Assembly (NCBI GenBank): GCA_022829145.1
Contig: CM040746.1
Location: forward strand, 23,161,332-23,225,331
Length of the DNA stretch: 64,000 nt
Reading direction: 5' to 3'
Origin: Albula goreensis
Taxonomy: Eukaryota; Chordata; Actinopteri; Albuliformes; Albulidae
The stretch's first letter is position 1, and every line of letters begins with the position of its first letter. The notes below the pieces were generated by a model. The model was not told where the DNA came from. It made no database searches and saw nothing but the letters and a program-made list of their open reading frames with translations. This document shows positions 1 through 12,240 of the stretch, piece by piece. A program made the position numbers and the translations under genes.

Positions 1-2924
1 AATGTTTTAAAGTCATCAGTAACATATTAGGTACATAAATACTTTTCAGACTAATCATTTTGTGTCAGTGCCATAAAGAAAGCCTGGAGTACATCAATTC
101 ATTCTACAATGTTCCACTATCAAATGTCATGTTTCATTTTCTAGTTGGTAAGTCATCTAAGTGATAGTTTAGATATTTGCCTTAATAAGAGTTTGGTTCC
201 TGCAAGGGTCTGCTGTTGGAGTTTTGAGGCAGCACTGCTTACCTTGATGCATTGATTAAATTCAGAGAATGTCTGAAAGAATGTAATGGGACTCAATAGT
301 AAAAGCCTGTGGCCATTAAGCTGCAGTCATAGGCTGGGGCGTGACTCATTCTCAGACAGCGCTGCACTGTAATAACAGCCCTGGGAGATGCGCATGTGAG
401 TGCGAATGTTAGTGAGGTGAGAGAGGTTAAATCTATACTTCTATTCAATCTGCTCAGATGTCGTGCAGGCCAGATTGAGGGAAAACAGGTAGCTTGCAGG
501 CATATCCATGTTTTTCCCCACGCACACAAACAAACACACTTACACATGCACGCACACATGCACACACGCATGCACGCACACACACACAGATATGCAAAGA
601 CTGACACAATTACACACAAACACACATTCTAAAGCAGACTCATATTCTTGCATAGGCTCTGATCCTGCTGGTCCTGTCAGCTTATATCCCGTTTATTTAG
701 AATATAATATCCAATCATTTAAGTCAACAGTTATATTTCAGGAGTATGACATTGGCATCCACATATAGTTTAGTTTTGAAGACTGGCTTGGTTTATGACT
801 GATGAGTGCTGCCCTGCTCCCTGTGTTTGCCTTTATTCGTTCTAATCATAAATGCCTGTGTTTCTGGCATGTGTATTTTCAAGTGTTTTGTTTTGAATAA
901 TCATAGTAATTTCTGACATCTCACCTATTTTTTTCTACTGATATTTGATTGTTTCTAACTTTGTCAGACCTGGCCAATGAAATCCATTAGTTTTACAAAA
1001 CAGCATGCCAGTTATTATCTCAATATGTGACTGGGGGAATTTTTACCTGAACTGTGCTGTGACAAAAACACTGCAAAGATGCTGCAGAATGAAACAAACA
1101 TGAAAAACTGCATTCAATCACATGGAGTTTTGATAGTTAATCTTTCATGCATTTATTCTGTGAACTCTGCCTCTTCACAATGGTTTAAATACTGTTTACA
1201 GCATAATACACATGTACATATAGACCTATATTTTAACAATCTTAGCAAATTATCTAAAGCACAGCACAAGTGCATTCATGGAATGTTCGAATTTATTTTT
1301 GATAGGTTGATTTACAGTAAAAATAAAAATGGGTGGATGGCACCCAATATAAGATCTACACAAGTGGCAAAAACATGAATGACTGGCTACTGCCAAACAA
1401 ATGTTCAAAATAATCCAGAGATAATGAGCAACATTATGTGGAGATATTGTTCAGAAAGCAGAAAAAAAAACATCAGAAAAAAATAAAGAGACCTAAAGAG
1501 ACCAAATGATAAAGTAAATTCTACAACTACACAACAGGAGTAGCCTACTTTATGATATAAAGGCAATGCTAATGTAAGCAATGATTCTAATCAATAAGTG
1601 TGCATGCATGTCAGTTGGCACACATTTTTTATTTGTGCCTTTAAAAAAAGCAAGAAAACAACTTTGACATGACATGGTGTATGCCAAAAATACCAATAAA
1701 AACATCTCAAGACCAATCTGCATGAATGGTCACGAGTTCATTTGCTGCTGTATGAATGTGGGTGCTGAATGGGAAAATGATAACTGTGACAGTCTGAAAG
1801 TAACAAAGCAACTTGCATTTTTGTTAATAATGCTTAGTGTCAAGTGTGAGATAGGGCCCACAGAAATTCAGACATTTTCAATGCATAGGCTACCGTTCTG
1901 AGATGCATACATTCTATATTATATTGTTATATTTTATGATTTCCCACATTCGACAAATTACAATTTACCAAATAAGAAAGAATGATAGTTAAACAATGAT
2001 AAGTAAGTAATAAGAAGGCCCACATTTGTTATACATTTGAAGGGGTTAACAGTGCCCTTCCATAATGGCACTGTTAGACTAGGCAGACTAGGCACTCGTG
2101 AGCACAGTATGTCTAATGTGTCTTTCCATCAGGGAAATCGCTGGGCCTCAGAGACAGTTGGGTTCCTTGTCAGATATACTGCATTTGCTGCTTTATATAA
2201 ACAGCCTCAAACCTTTAACCATAATCCTGTGCACATTACAGTCTGTGTTATTCTGACAACCCCAAGAAGCTGCAGACGGTGGTTTTTTATACATTAGAGG
2301 TGAGTGCCTGTACTCCTGTGTTGATAACGCAGCCATAGCTGGATCTGGCAGCAGCACCTGCCCATCAGCCTTATTTCACCCCCCTTTTGAAAAGGAAGGT
2401 CTGTAGGGAGGCTTTGTGAAGTGAGCAGGAAATGCTGGGTATTGGAACATAACTGGTAGAGGTGGTCAACACTGCTATAGTCATATTTTTGTGAAATGAG
2501 TATTTTTTTATGTTATCAGATATAGTCACTGTAATGCGAGAAAAAGAATTACACAAAAGTTACTGATTTTTTCTGAAGGGAGGAACAGTGTTCTAAAGAT
2601 GTGGGGAAAAAATTCCCCCATATTTCCTGCAGTTCTGAGATTTATGTATAAATATTAACAAGTTCAAACAAAATATTATGTGTTGACCATGCCTACATTG
2701 ATCTAAATAAGCCAAGCAGATTCAATATTTGAAGCTGGGGCTTAAGGCCAACATAAAGGAGAAATCTAAAAAACAACCTAGCAAAGTACAATCAAGAGGG
2801 AATCAGAAGCAGTAAAAATGTATAATAATCAAAAGATAATATTATGATGCAGAAAATAATTTGCTGTATATTCAACAATTTACTTGAACTAGAAGAATGA
2901 GGTTCAGTCCTTTTCCCTAGACTT
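1..2924. other. non-coding AT-rich DNA, no gene recognised
   Basis: The possible reading frames here are all under about 100 codons and show no recognisable domain. Positions 517-632 form a degenerate CA-rich stretch (cacac words broken by gcatgc and aaac), which produces low-complexity His/Thr or Cys/Val frames that should not be read as proteins. I see no transposon ends or conserved domain in the remainder. Confidence 0.6.
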
Positions 2925-3112
2925 CCTTATCTATAACCCAGTGCAATATGTGCATCTGACACATCCTGTAATCCTGTTACACAGCTGGGTTTTGACACAA
3001 GAAATTGAGGTGAAGCATCTGGCTAAAGCTCTCCAGCTGAGACAGGAGACTGTGTTCTCACGGGTGCAGAGATCAGTGTCCTGACCACTCCTGTGCACCT
3101 GCTGCCTGGTGA
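2925..3112 (-). mobile_element. tRNA-derived SINE, decayed
   Basis: Read on the minus strand, a tRNA-like head starts near 3112: an A-box-like 'caggagtggtcagga' is followed by 'ctgatctctgcacccgtgag', which resembles the teleost SINE head '..gtggttag..ctggtctctgtaccc'. Downstream come 'agatgcttcacctcaa' and 'aaaacccagctgtgtaac', matching from memory the body '..ggtacttcacctgaattgc..cagtaaatacccagctgtataa'. The B box is eroded. These elements are transcribed by RNA polymerase III and copied by a partner LINE. It appears related to the copies near 25.7 and 30.8 kb. The family name and exact ends are uncertain. Confidence 0.55.
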
Positions 3113-4611
3113 GATACCTGGTGACACAGGCTCATCAATACACTGGGCAGCAGAGATGTCACCAAGGTCATCAGCAGAATGAATTCTGGGCAGGATTCAA
3201 GAGAACAAGTATTTTTTGTGGTAAGAAGACATTTTCCACTTTTTACCTTGCCATCATCTGTTCTTTGCTTTATTCTCTCATGAGCAAATTACTTACAGTA
3301 AATAAATTCTAACTGCATGTATATGTACCTACAAAGGCAAGTTCATTGACATTTTCCTTTTCATAGACTTTGTCCAATTTTATAAAACGTCTCTCAAGTG
3401 AAAACATTTTAACACCATAGAGGTGACCTCAAGTTGTTTTCCTATTATCAAGTGATCCAACAAGTATGCTTTTCTTGAGTTGTTTTTTCCAAAGTGGGTG
3501 TTAAAAGGTTTATCTTTATTTTAATGTGTCAAGAAGTATCACAAGAGAGCCTTGATGTTAGTGTGGAATGGGGTTCACTGAAATGCTCAAAAATTAATCT
3601 GTGTTGAAGAATAACAATACTTTATATCTTTTTCTAACGTTTTACTGTGTCTTTTGGACAGCACCTCACAAAATAATATGTGATATTTTCTAGTTTCAAA
3701 CACTTTGATACACCATTGCCAATGAGAGAGAGTAAAGAATTACTCTTAAAAATCCTAAAAGAGAATCTTATAATGTAGCAAAATGGTAGTAATGTTTATT
3801 TCAGGCAATCAATCTGTCTGAAGTTGAAAATTGTGCTGTTAAAAAGACACACAGAAGGGGGTGTCATTTGATTTATTGTATGCAGCTTGATCAAATATCT
3901 CTGATTTGATATGAACACACTGTGAAAAGGGGGGATCATGAGGGATGAGTACCAAGGGAAAATCTGGGAGATTTGAGTTTCAAGAGTCACAGTCACACTT
4001 CAGAGACTCTAACTATCCCATGGTTCTATCTGACTCCAAAACAAAACGAGATTTGGTGGCTGTGAAATGGATACTCAAAGCAAAAACCTTCAATTTTCTT
4101 GCGTACCTCACTCCAAAAGTACCTTTCATCTTCAAATAATTGTTCTTCTCTCCTTCATCCTAGTCACAAGTTACCTGCTATGGCATGGCATGTGAAATAA
4201 CAGTTTTTCCCTATGAATGATCATGCTGCTGTGCTGTGTTCCTCTATGGTAAAGCTATATTTTCTCAACAATTAGGGGCTACAGCAGGGCTCATGAGAGA
4301 GGCACAGAGTTGTTGTGAGCAAAGCTTGCATATAACAAAACAATGGGGAATCCCTGCATGGGATTCATCAATCTTCAGTGTCTGGGAAAGATTCATAACT
4401 GACACCCCTTTTCATACAACCAGCAAAATTCTGAGCATTTTGGGAAATGTTAAAAGGAAATAACCAAATACACATTACATATAATGTCAGTGAGTGGAGT
4501 ACTACGAATGAACTAATTTAACCTCACATTTCAGTTGGTACACCTGAGACTAACTAAACTTGGTATTCCTCTGTCAGTGGGAGGAGTCTTGTTTCTCCAT
4601 GCAAGTTATAA
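3113..4611. other. AT-rich DNA without recognised feature
   Basis: There is no coding sequence with a recognisable motif, no terminal inverted repeat and no long microsatellite. Short frames on both strands look like chance events in AT-rich sequence. Confidence 0.5.
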
Positions 4612-5005
4612 TACAGGACAGATCATTCCCACTACAAGATCACTCCATCACTGTCGACAGGTCGGAAGTAGCAGCCTCCAGCTCGCGGAGAAACCTGGGT
4701 GTCATCCTTGACAACAAACTGGACTTCAAGGATCACATCTCCTGTAAGGTCCTGTCTTTTCATTCTGCATAACATCAGGAGGATCTGACCGTTCTTGAAT
4801 ACGTACACCACCCAGCTACTCGTCTAGGTCATGGTGCTCTGTAGCTGATCCAGAATGCAGCTGCTCATCTAGTTTTCAACCTCCCCAAGGTTTCCCATGT
4901 CACTTGTCTGTTCAAGTCTCTCCACTGGATGGCAAAAATAGGATTAAGCCCTGAGGCCTGTTCCAGGCCCAGCTTAAGAAGGGTCTCTCCCCCTCCCCTT
5001 GGTCC
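4612..5005 (+). pseudogene. CR1/L2-type LINE reverse-transcriptase C-terminal fragment
   Basis: The translation across 4620-4745 reads 'HSITVDRSEV..' then 'RNLGVILDNKLDFKDHIS', the signature just downstream of the catalytic core in the reverse transcriptase of L2/Rex1/CR1-clade LINEs (family form: ARNLGVxxDxxLxFxxHI). After a frameshift the relic continues with 'NIRRI', then, in another frame, 'LIQNAAAHLVFNLPK' and 'LFKSLHWM', the next blocks of the same domain (LIQNAAARLV..., ...SLHWLPV). Frameshifts and stops show it is dead. The upstream endonuclease and YxDD catalytic parts are absent, as expected for a 5'-truncated LINE. Clade is assigned from remembered consensus, so L2 versus Rex1 is open. 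Confidence 0.75.
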
Positions 5006-6037
5006 TCACATATCTAATTTTATGGTGGGGGAGTGCCTGAAGTTTTATCCAGGACTTAATCTTATAATGAAACTTTAACAACCAGAAAACTCAAGGCATC
5101 CCGTCAGTATTAACATTTCTGTGATTAGCTCTTTACGAATATCACAATGACACCAAACATGAACATATGTGAGTTTAGGAAGGAAAGTTCACAGAGAGGA
5201 ACAGGCCTTTCTGCACATGAATGGCTTTGTGGTTATATTGAGACACACTCTTGCTGTCATGAGACTTTATTAAAGGTGAATATTATTGGGGTATAGAAGG
5301 GTAAAGTGACCCCAAAGTACACAAACACATGCAGGCACAAATCCACACACACACAAATGCTCCAAAAGGGGAAGGAGCCGGAGGGAGAGAGAGAGGTGGT
5401 GGCCCCCTGTGGTTGAGCATATTTGTCAAAGGTTTCTACATTTGGGGGGGCACCTTAGGGCTTACCATGAACAAAGAGGGTCGTACCATGCCCAATTCCA
5501 CTTTTAACTGGTAAACCCAAATGTAGATCCATATTGGCCATCATTAATTTATTCATTTATGAATAAAGGTCTACTCTCGGCCATGCGTGAAAAGCCTGCT
5601 GCTCCTTTGATCACTGGGTTGGAGGTGTTTATGAGGGAGAGGGACCATTTGTTCCTCTCTGGCTGTGTCTGGGAGCATGGCAAGGCACCATGCAAGAAGA
5701 CAGCAGGTTAAATAACCATAAAATGCATGTTGCTCTCCCAACAAGCCCTAAAACAGGGCATGGTAAAGTAGGTCACACATATACAAAAGGTATCTGGAGC
5801 TAATAAAATGAACTTGGAAAGTAATTGCTCATGTCCACAGTGTATTGAAATTGCCATCAGCCGAGTAGATTTCACTTCCTGCCATCTCACCTCTGGGTCA
5901 CAAACATTTTTAAAATTCAAGAAAGGGTTGCCCTTTCTTTATCATGGAATTACACAGAGCGCCAAAAGGAAGAAAGTGCATGTATTCTTTATGCCAGTGC
6001 CAGTGCCTAACAAAAAATGTTAATTTGGCTGCAAACC
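5006..6037. other. non-coding DNA, no feature recognised
   Basis: No supported gene is present. The frames near 5.3 and 5.8 kb are short and without family resemblance. A small purine-rich stretch lies near 5365-5400. Confidence 0.5.

Positions 6038-6072
<35 letters not shown>
6038..6072. repeat. (AAT)n microsatellite
   Basis: About 11 uninterrupted AAT units are seen directly. On the minus strand they create a run of tyrosines in a meaningless frame. Confidence 0.97.
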
Positions 6073-6074
<2 letters not shown>

Positions 6075-7858
6075 TATTTTTATTTTCCCTGACAATTTAT
6101 CCTTGCGGGGAAAAAAATAATGTTGCTCAGTCTTTTGGAGGCAGAATCTATCATTTATTGTGGTGGCTGGTTCTTTCTCAGCTCTAGCAAAGCCCTATTT
6201 TTCCCTGTCAGCTCAGCTTTTCTGCACGGGAGAGAAAGCTGATTTCAGCATTGATTCAGTGATCGAGGATCACAGAAAGTACAGACACAAATACCAGAAA
6301 AGAACGTCATGCAGGAAATGTTCTCTGGTTAAGTGGTAAAGAAAAACATTCTGTATCCAGCCTGAATATCTATCACATAGATGCACCATTCAACAGATGA
6401 TTGGATGAACTGAATGCATATACCATGTTTCTGCATTGCAGATGAAGCCACTGCTATCTAAAAAGCAAAACTTTTTTTGTTGGTCACTTGAAAACCATAT
6501 CCCCCAAAAGAAATCTAGTGAAGCAGATAGGTGCCCTGGCAGAGGAAATGGAGCAATGGAAACAGCCAAGTATCTTTATGGGAGAATTATGTCATAACCA
6601 AGAGTAAGGTTAAATCAGCACTGAAAAGCACAAGCTTGACTGAAAAGTTTACATATTGTTGGGAGCATGTTAACCAGCTTACCGCAGGGGATGATGTGAG
6701 TCATGTTGCATTGAGGTCTGCTGTTTTCCAAAGATATGTACATTGTTGCAACTTGTAGATAAGGTTGTGCACATGTTAACCCTGCCTGCCAGCTAGAATA
6801 TTGGTGGAAGCCCACCGATGTAATTGCAGTTAAATTCCTACAGACCTTTTGAGCCTCTTAATGAATCAGTTACAGGCTTTAAATGGTTAGTTGATCTTGC
6901 TTTGACAGAACTGATATCTTTGTCAAAGTCACAGTGTCATTGCTTTGGTGGTGAGAGCATGATGGTGGGAGTATGATGGTTGGAGTATGTGATGAGCAGT
7001 GGGGAGATGATGAGGTTACATGGTAGGTAGAGTGTACAGAGGAGATGGTGAGTGCACCCTGTGAGGTGTTGTGTATGCTGGTGCCAAACCATCATGCAAA
7101 ACCATCTGGAGTGTGAAGCATCACCCCCCCCCCCCCCCACCACCACATGCACCTTCTCAACACCCCCAGCTCGCATCCAGGAATAGCATGCCTGCTGCTC
7201 TGCTCTCTTGGGTTTTTCTGCATTAAGTGACAGCATTAGGACTGTAAGTAAGGACTTTATAAATAGGTGTTCCTGTGAAAGTGCCTGCAGGCAGGGGAGT
7301 AGTGAGGAAACATTCGCACTGCCCTGACACCAGGTTACCCTTGCCATGGAGACTGACAGTGCAATTAGCGGAATATGAGACGACAGCAGATGTGTGGTGA
7401 ATTTTGGAGAAATTACCAACTGATTGAATCAACTCACTGATTCTACATTTTGCCTTCCTAAAATGAAGCAGTTCTTTGCCACCATGGCAAGCATTGCTTC
7501 CAGTCATGACTATAACTTCTGGGCTAGAGTCACAATGCTGTTACCTACCATCAAGAGACTCTTTAAACTCAAATGAAATATGCTTTCCTAAATGGGAAGG
7601 TGCAACATTGCTTTGTGCATTGTGCTATTTGCTGAGCTGGATGGGTGGATGGAGTTGGATGAGTGGTTGGAGACAGCTGTGATTAAAATGTTGTGTTTGC
7701 TTAACTTAAACACAACAGCTGTAAAATGTTACAGAACGGTGAACCAGAAAATAACATTTTGAAAGTGTCTTTGGCCTTGCCAATCTCAATGACCTTTGAA
7801 AAATGTAATTATAAAGAGCTTTGCATTGCATCTCAGCAGAGCAGTAGTGACAGGACTG

Positions 7859-7862
<4 letters not shown>
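6073..7862. other. non-coding DNA with a C15 run and a small hairpin
   Basis: No gene is recognised. The 160-codon minus-strand frame at 6937-7419 is low-complexity, crosses the C15 run at 7124-7138 and lacks any family resemblance; I treat it as chance. A 10-bp perfect inverted repeat (7689-7698 and 7708-7717, TGTTGTGTTT with a 9-base loop) sits just before the CA repeat. Confidence 0.5.

Positions 7863-7932
<70 letters not shown>
7863..7932. repeat. (AC)n microsatellite, about 35 units
   Basis: An uninterrupted AC dinucleotide run of 70 bp. It explains the His/Thr and Cys/Val frames that cross it. It is likely length-polymorphic. Confidence 0.99.
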
Positions 7933-7934
<2 letters not shown>

Positions 7935-9786
7935 GAACCACTTTAGGCATCAACTGGCTCATTTCTTTCTTTTAGGCCTCATGGTGTAGTTTTCATTTGG
8001 CCTCTGTGCCATTAGCATTTTCTATTAGACACATTGCCATGAGCACATTGGCAATATAATATATATTACATTAGCAGGATTCACAGGCTTAAAAAACAGA
8101 TATTACATGCAATTTAAGTCGCAGCATAAATCAGTTTTACAAGAGAAATGGAACAGCCTCAGTTATCTATCACTCAGACACACATGGGAGTGAGGGGGTT
8201 GGGGGTGTTAAGGAGAACGATTAAAGAAAAGAGAGGGAGCTTTGACTCCATCATTAACACACACGTTCATGCTCTGCTTTACAAAGACACACCATAGGCT
8301 TACAGGGTTATGGGTAAAAAGGATATACTGAAAAAAACCCTTAAAAAGGGAATTCAAGCAGAAGGCTTAAGGGAGGGGCAAATACATATGTCATTGATGT
8401 TTTTTCCCACATATCATATTAATGCATGTTTTTCAACCCCCTTTTTGTGTATAGGGTTCTGAGTTTCTGAAGAGCACCCTGTACATTTGGACTGGCAGCT
8501 TAGTTTTGTAATGATCTCTTAACTGATGGAGTTTATATGATATTATACAGTGGCACAATTAGCAATTATGGCCAATTAAAATGTTGTTGTACAACAAAGT
8601 TTATTAACCTCATCTGATATCAGTAGTACCCCAACAGATGCCCCTTATTTATGTTCAATCAGCATTGGGGTCAAAAACCGATCATAATTGTTGACACAGA
8701 ATATTTGGAATATTAAGAATATTTCTGTACAGTAAGTTTGTTATAGGGTTATACTGGTTTCCTATGGTTCTGTGTGCTCTTGGCAACTACCAGTCCCTCA
8801 CATTGTCAAGCGGCAGCCAGTCTTTAGGACCATCACTTTGATTATCCTTTGTGGTTGAGGCCAGTCTGAGAGGATGGTCCTTTGTGCTCTGGCCCTGTTT
8901 CCAGTCTTGTTGAACCCCTAGGGTACCATTCCTAAAGCTGGAAGCGGGCTACCTCAGTTGTTCCTGTGTACCCTGTCCCTCCCATTGGCCAGGCAGAGGA
9001 GGAGTATGTTGTCTCCACCAGTCAATCCAATGAGATGCCATACAGACACCGAGACCTCTTGGTTTTTCTGAATTAAAACCCAAGCTGCCAAGATGGACTG
9101 AGCTAAAGATCAGCAGTTTTGGGAATGGATTTTAAGATTTTCTCGAGTCTATTTTTGCATCTAGGAAAGCGATTTACAGTGCTGTCAGTTATGGATCGGT
9201 TGGTGTAGGGAGAGTTATTGGCATGGAAGGTGTTCGAGAGGGCCCCAGGGCCTTTAGATCTAACCACTAGCTTCACAGTCAACTGTGAGGAAGGAGGGGA
9301 GGTGAAATTCAGAAATGAACAGAGCATGTTCAAGCCTGCTGGTACAGCACTGTGACAGAGAAGGACATAGTGAATGTACTTGTGAAAGAGACAAAGCTGC
9401 TCTGGAAACACAAAAGCTGTATACTAATCATATCTTACTTCGCTGAGTGGGCAGTTATGTGACTTTAGTTTGACAGTGTCCTCTCTCCTAAGAATAACAC
9501 AAACTCCATAAAACAGCACCAGAGAATGTACTTGATCTGTTTGGTAAATTCTGACATCAAAACTAACAATTAGCAGTAGAAATTATCTATATGGATTTAT
9601 CACAGCCCAAAGGTTTGTGAACAGCTATTGACAAGACACAAAGATCCTCAGCTTGGGTGTATAGTCAAAGTCAATCATGTACAAATCCCAAGAGGTTGTT
9701 ACAGAATTTATTAAAATCAGCTGTGACTTGAGGGCTTTCTGATTGGATGTACCACTGAACATATCATTTGGCTACCAGAAGCGTGA
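7933..9786. other. non-coding DNA, no feature recognised
   Basis: No supported coding region, transposon end or tandem repeat is seen. The minus-strand frame of about 100 codons at 9103-9411 has no motif I recognise. Confidence 0.5.
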
Positions 9787-9960
9787 ATATACTGGTCAGG
9801 TTTCTTGTATTTTTCTATACAATATTATAGCATAAGCTTTACAAAATACTTTTTAAACTATAAAGCTTTAAAAAAATGACCTCCATTGACTTAACATTAG
9901 TGGAATGTTGAGCATGCTAACCTGATAACAGGCTAATGTTACAAAGCAACAATTAGAACT
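9787..9960 (+). repeat. diverged direct duplicate, copy A
   Basis: The blocks 'atatactgg.cag.tt.cttgtatttttcta' and '..tccattgacttaa.att.gtg' recur in the same order and strand about 290-305 bp downstream in copy B. Substitutions and indels are numerous, so the duplication is old. It may be a tandem duplication or two insertions of one repeat family. Confidence 0.7.
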
Positions 9961-10091
9961 AGTTCTGCTAGGCTAACAAACGGATTTAACATGTCACTAC
10001 CTGAATTGTATGAACCACTTCAGCGGTAAGGATTTGTAGTCGTAAGTATTATTTGCTTTTTAAGCTAGACATACCAAACTTTGTAACTTGT

Positions 10092-10262
10092 ATATACTGG
10101 CCAGTTTGCTTGTATTTTTCTAAGCTATATGATTTATACTTTTTTAAATGATACCGCCTTAAAAATGGTGTCCATTGACTTAATATTGGTGTAATACTGA
10201 GATGTAAGCGAGATACTTGTACCGCTAACAAGCTAACATTAGTGAAAATAATTTTAAGGTAG
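10092..10262 (+). repeat. diverged direct duplicate, copy B
   Basis: Partner of the block starting at 9787: shared blocks are 'atatactgg' (10092), 'cttgtatttttcta' and 'tccattgactta' (10171). Both copies are followed by words of the gctaac/ttagct type. No coding potential. Confidence 0.7.
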
Positions 10263-10474
10263 TTGACAAAATAGCATTATCCTTGCTGGTTAGCTACCTT
10301 ACTGGACCTGACATTTTGAAATAACTTTTCTTTTGACGTAGTGATACTAGGATAACGTTATCCCTCGCTACGAGTGCCACTCTGTTACTACACTTGTTTG
10401 ACAGATTTTGCCATTTGACTGGCTGTGTAACAGACTTGCTGCAGTTTGCTAGCTAGGATGTTGCTGTGTCTCAT

Positions 10475-10570
10475 CTTGGACTTATGTGATCATTTCCAAT
10501 AACATAAGTGAGCACAGCAGAGAAACAGCAGGCTCACTTATGTTATTAGAAACCATCACTGAAGTCCAAG
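10475..10570. repeat. long imperfect hairpin, 39-bp arms, 18-base loop
   Basis: The left arm (10475-10513) and right arm (10532-10570) are reverse complements at about 34 of 39 positions. The inner 16 pairs (aataacataagtgagc) and the outer 9 (cttggactt) are perfect; the mismatches cluster between them. The loop 'acagcagagaaacagcag' is purine-rich. This size fits a short foldback or MITE, or a microRNA-precursor-like hairpin. No flanking duplication is obvious, so the nature is unresolved. Confidence 0.85.
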
Positions 10571-11010
10571 TGATGCCCTGGCCTGTGATGAGGTGTTGAA
10601 TGATGTCATACTGCATAATGGAATTTGTCTCAGGCAATCAAAATCCACAGTCAGAACTAAATGTTGTATAAAATGCATTGTGTAATATATTTGCAGTATA
10701 ATTATGCACCATCTGTTGAGCAAATTTAATATTTAATACATTTAGCTCTGAACCCAGCTATGGTCTGTAATGTCTTATGAGATTAACATTATCTTTCTGT
10801 ACAATAACTGCAGGGGACAAAGAACAGAAGACTCCTAAAGGCCATACATATATAAATATAATTAACTGTATTTAAATTGTTAATTTTTTACTTAAGATAA
10901 TCATTGTAAATTTAAATTACAATTTAAATCTGCAAATCTGTGTTAAGGTAATCAAACAATTGGTGTAATCAATCTGCTAGGCAAAACTAACTCAGTAGGA
11001 TTCAAGTCAA

Positions 11011-11075
11011 TTCTGCTGTCCCTTGACAACTGCTAGTACCACTGCTGCTATTACTACTATAGTGCATATTGTGTT
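11011..11075 (+). repeat. second diverged direct duplicate, copy A
   Basis: 'ttctgctgt..cttgac..ctgctagtac..ctgctgcta' is repeated at 11321 with a 310-bp offset, similar to the offset of the 9.8/10.1 kb pair. Around it (11095-11150) the word ttagctagct occurs twice. Confidence 0.6.
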
Positions 11076-11320
11076 TATATGTTATCTATTAAGTGTGCAG
11101 TTAGCTAGCTAATGTTACTGAAAGAATTCAGGTTAGCTAGCTGTTTTTCCTTTTTGTTAGCAAACAACTAATGCAGACCTGTAATACTGATTGCAAAAGT
11201 GTAATGATAAACACTGATGTTTATATTAATACTGTCTTGTAGCCTAGCAGAGATAATGACACTGCAATGCTGTTCAGGTATAATGATCTTAAATGACAAA
11301 TTCATGTTTTGAAAAGAAAG

Positions 11321-11443
11321 TTCTGCTGTTCTTTGACTGCTTCTAGTACTCCTGCTGCTACTAATTCAGTGGTTACTGTATCTACTAGAAGTGTTGATAT
11401 ACTAATAATAGGTATATTATTTGTATTTTAAAACTTCTAGTAG
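11321..11443 (+). repeat. second direct duplicate, copy B, with inverted repeat
   Basis: This is the partner of 11011. It also contains a perfect 11-bp inverted repeat, CTACTAGAAGT at 11382-11392 and its complement at 11433-11443, around a 40-bp AT-rich loop that itself holds tatac/gtata. Confidence 0.6.
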
Positions 11444-12060
11444 GTGGAGTTTTAAACCCTTCTTAATACTCTTCAAGCCTTTGGCAAGCAGACTGAGTTT
11501 GTTCTGGGACTTTATATCTATTAATTGTATGTATCTATGTATTGTAATTACACATTTATAAGAATTTCCATGTAGTCATGTATGCTCTGAAATCTGCAAG
11601 AAAAATAATTATTATTTAATTCTACTATTTAATTATCAGACAATCTTAATTTACTTGTAAATATGCCATTTTATGACGGCTAATGGTGTATAATGGCTCT
11701 TAAATCAGTGTGATAGCCCATCTGACAGTTCAGGATCTCTACCCCTCTCACTGTGTTTTATCCTGGTCCTTCACCATGAGCATAGCTCACCATCAGCTGG
11801 AGAAGCTGCCGAAATTTGGAGAGCCCTTACTGTTGCTCCAGGTAGGCAAGAAAAATGTAATGGAAGCTCAAGAGCTACTGCTGGTGAGTAGCTCAACAGG
11901 TTGCCTGTGAAAACCTGCTTTTGACTGCGTACACATTACATTCACAATGCCACTGGATATGGTATATCCACCCCTGACTGCGCCACATGGTCCCCCTATT
12001 TCAGGGTACTCACTGTCTGATTTTCAAGGATGGTCCAGCACTGACAATTGTAGATTTTCC
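11444..12060. other. non-coding AT-rich DNA
   Basis: No gene or repeat is recognised. The 66-codon frame at 11710-11910 has no motif I know. Confidence 0.5.
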
Positions 12061-12240
12061 ATCTCTCTCTCTCTCTCTCCCTCTGAAGTATTCCAATAGT
12101 CTCCCTGTATTTGATATATAATGGTCCCCTTCTCTCTTACAGTTAATGATAGGCTCTCTCTGTGTCTCTCTTGTTGTGATATATTCCAATGGCCTCTGTA
12201 TCTTTGATATTTAAGCATAGTCTCTGTTTCTGATATTTAA
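12061..12240. repeat. CT-rich stretch and diverged tandem repeat
   Basis: A short (CT)n run begins at 12061. The segment 'tattccaat.g.ctc..tgtat..tttgatat.taa' occurs at 12089 and again at 12182 (93-bp offset), and 'gatatttaa' with 'tctctgtttctg' recurs at the end. It reads as an old, pyrimidine-rich tandem duplication. Confidence 0.55.

Noticed and set aside
6937..7419. 160-codon minus-strand frame, longest outside CA repeats
   Set aside because: Crosses a C15 run, is biased in composition, and shows no domain, signal or exon context.
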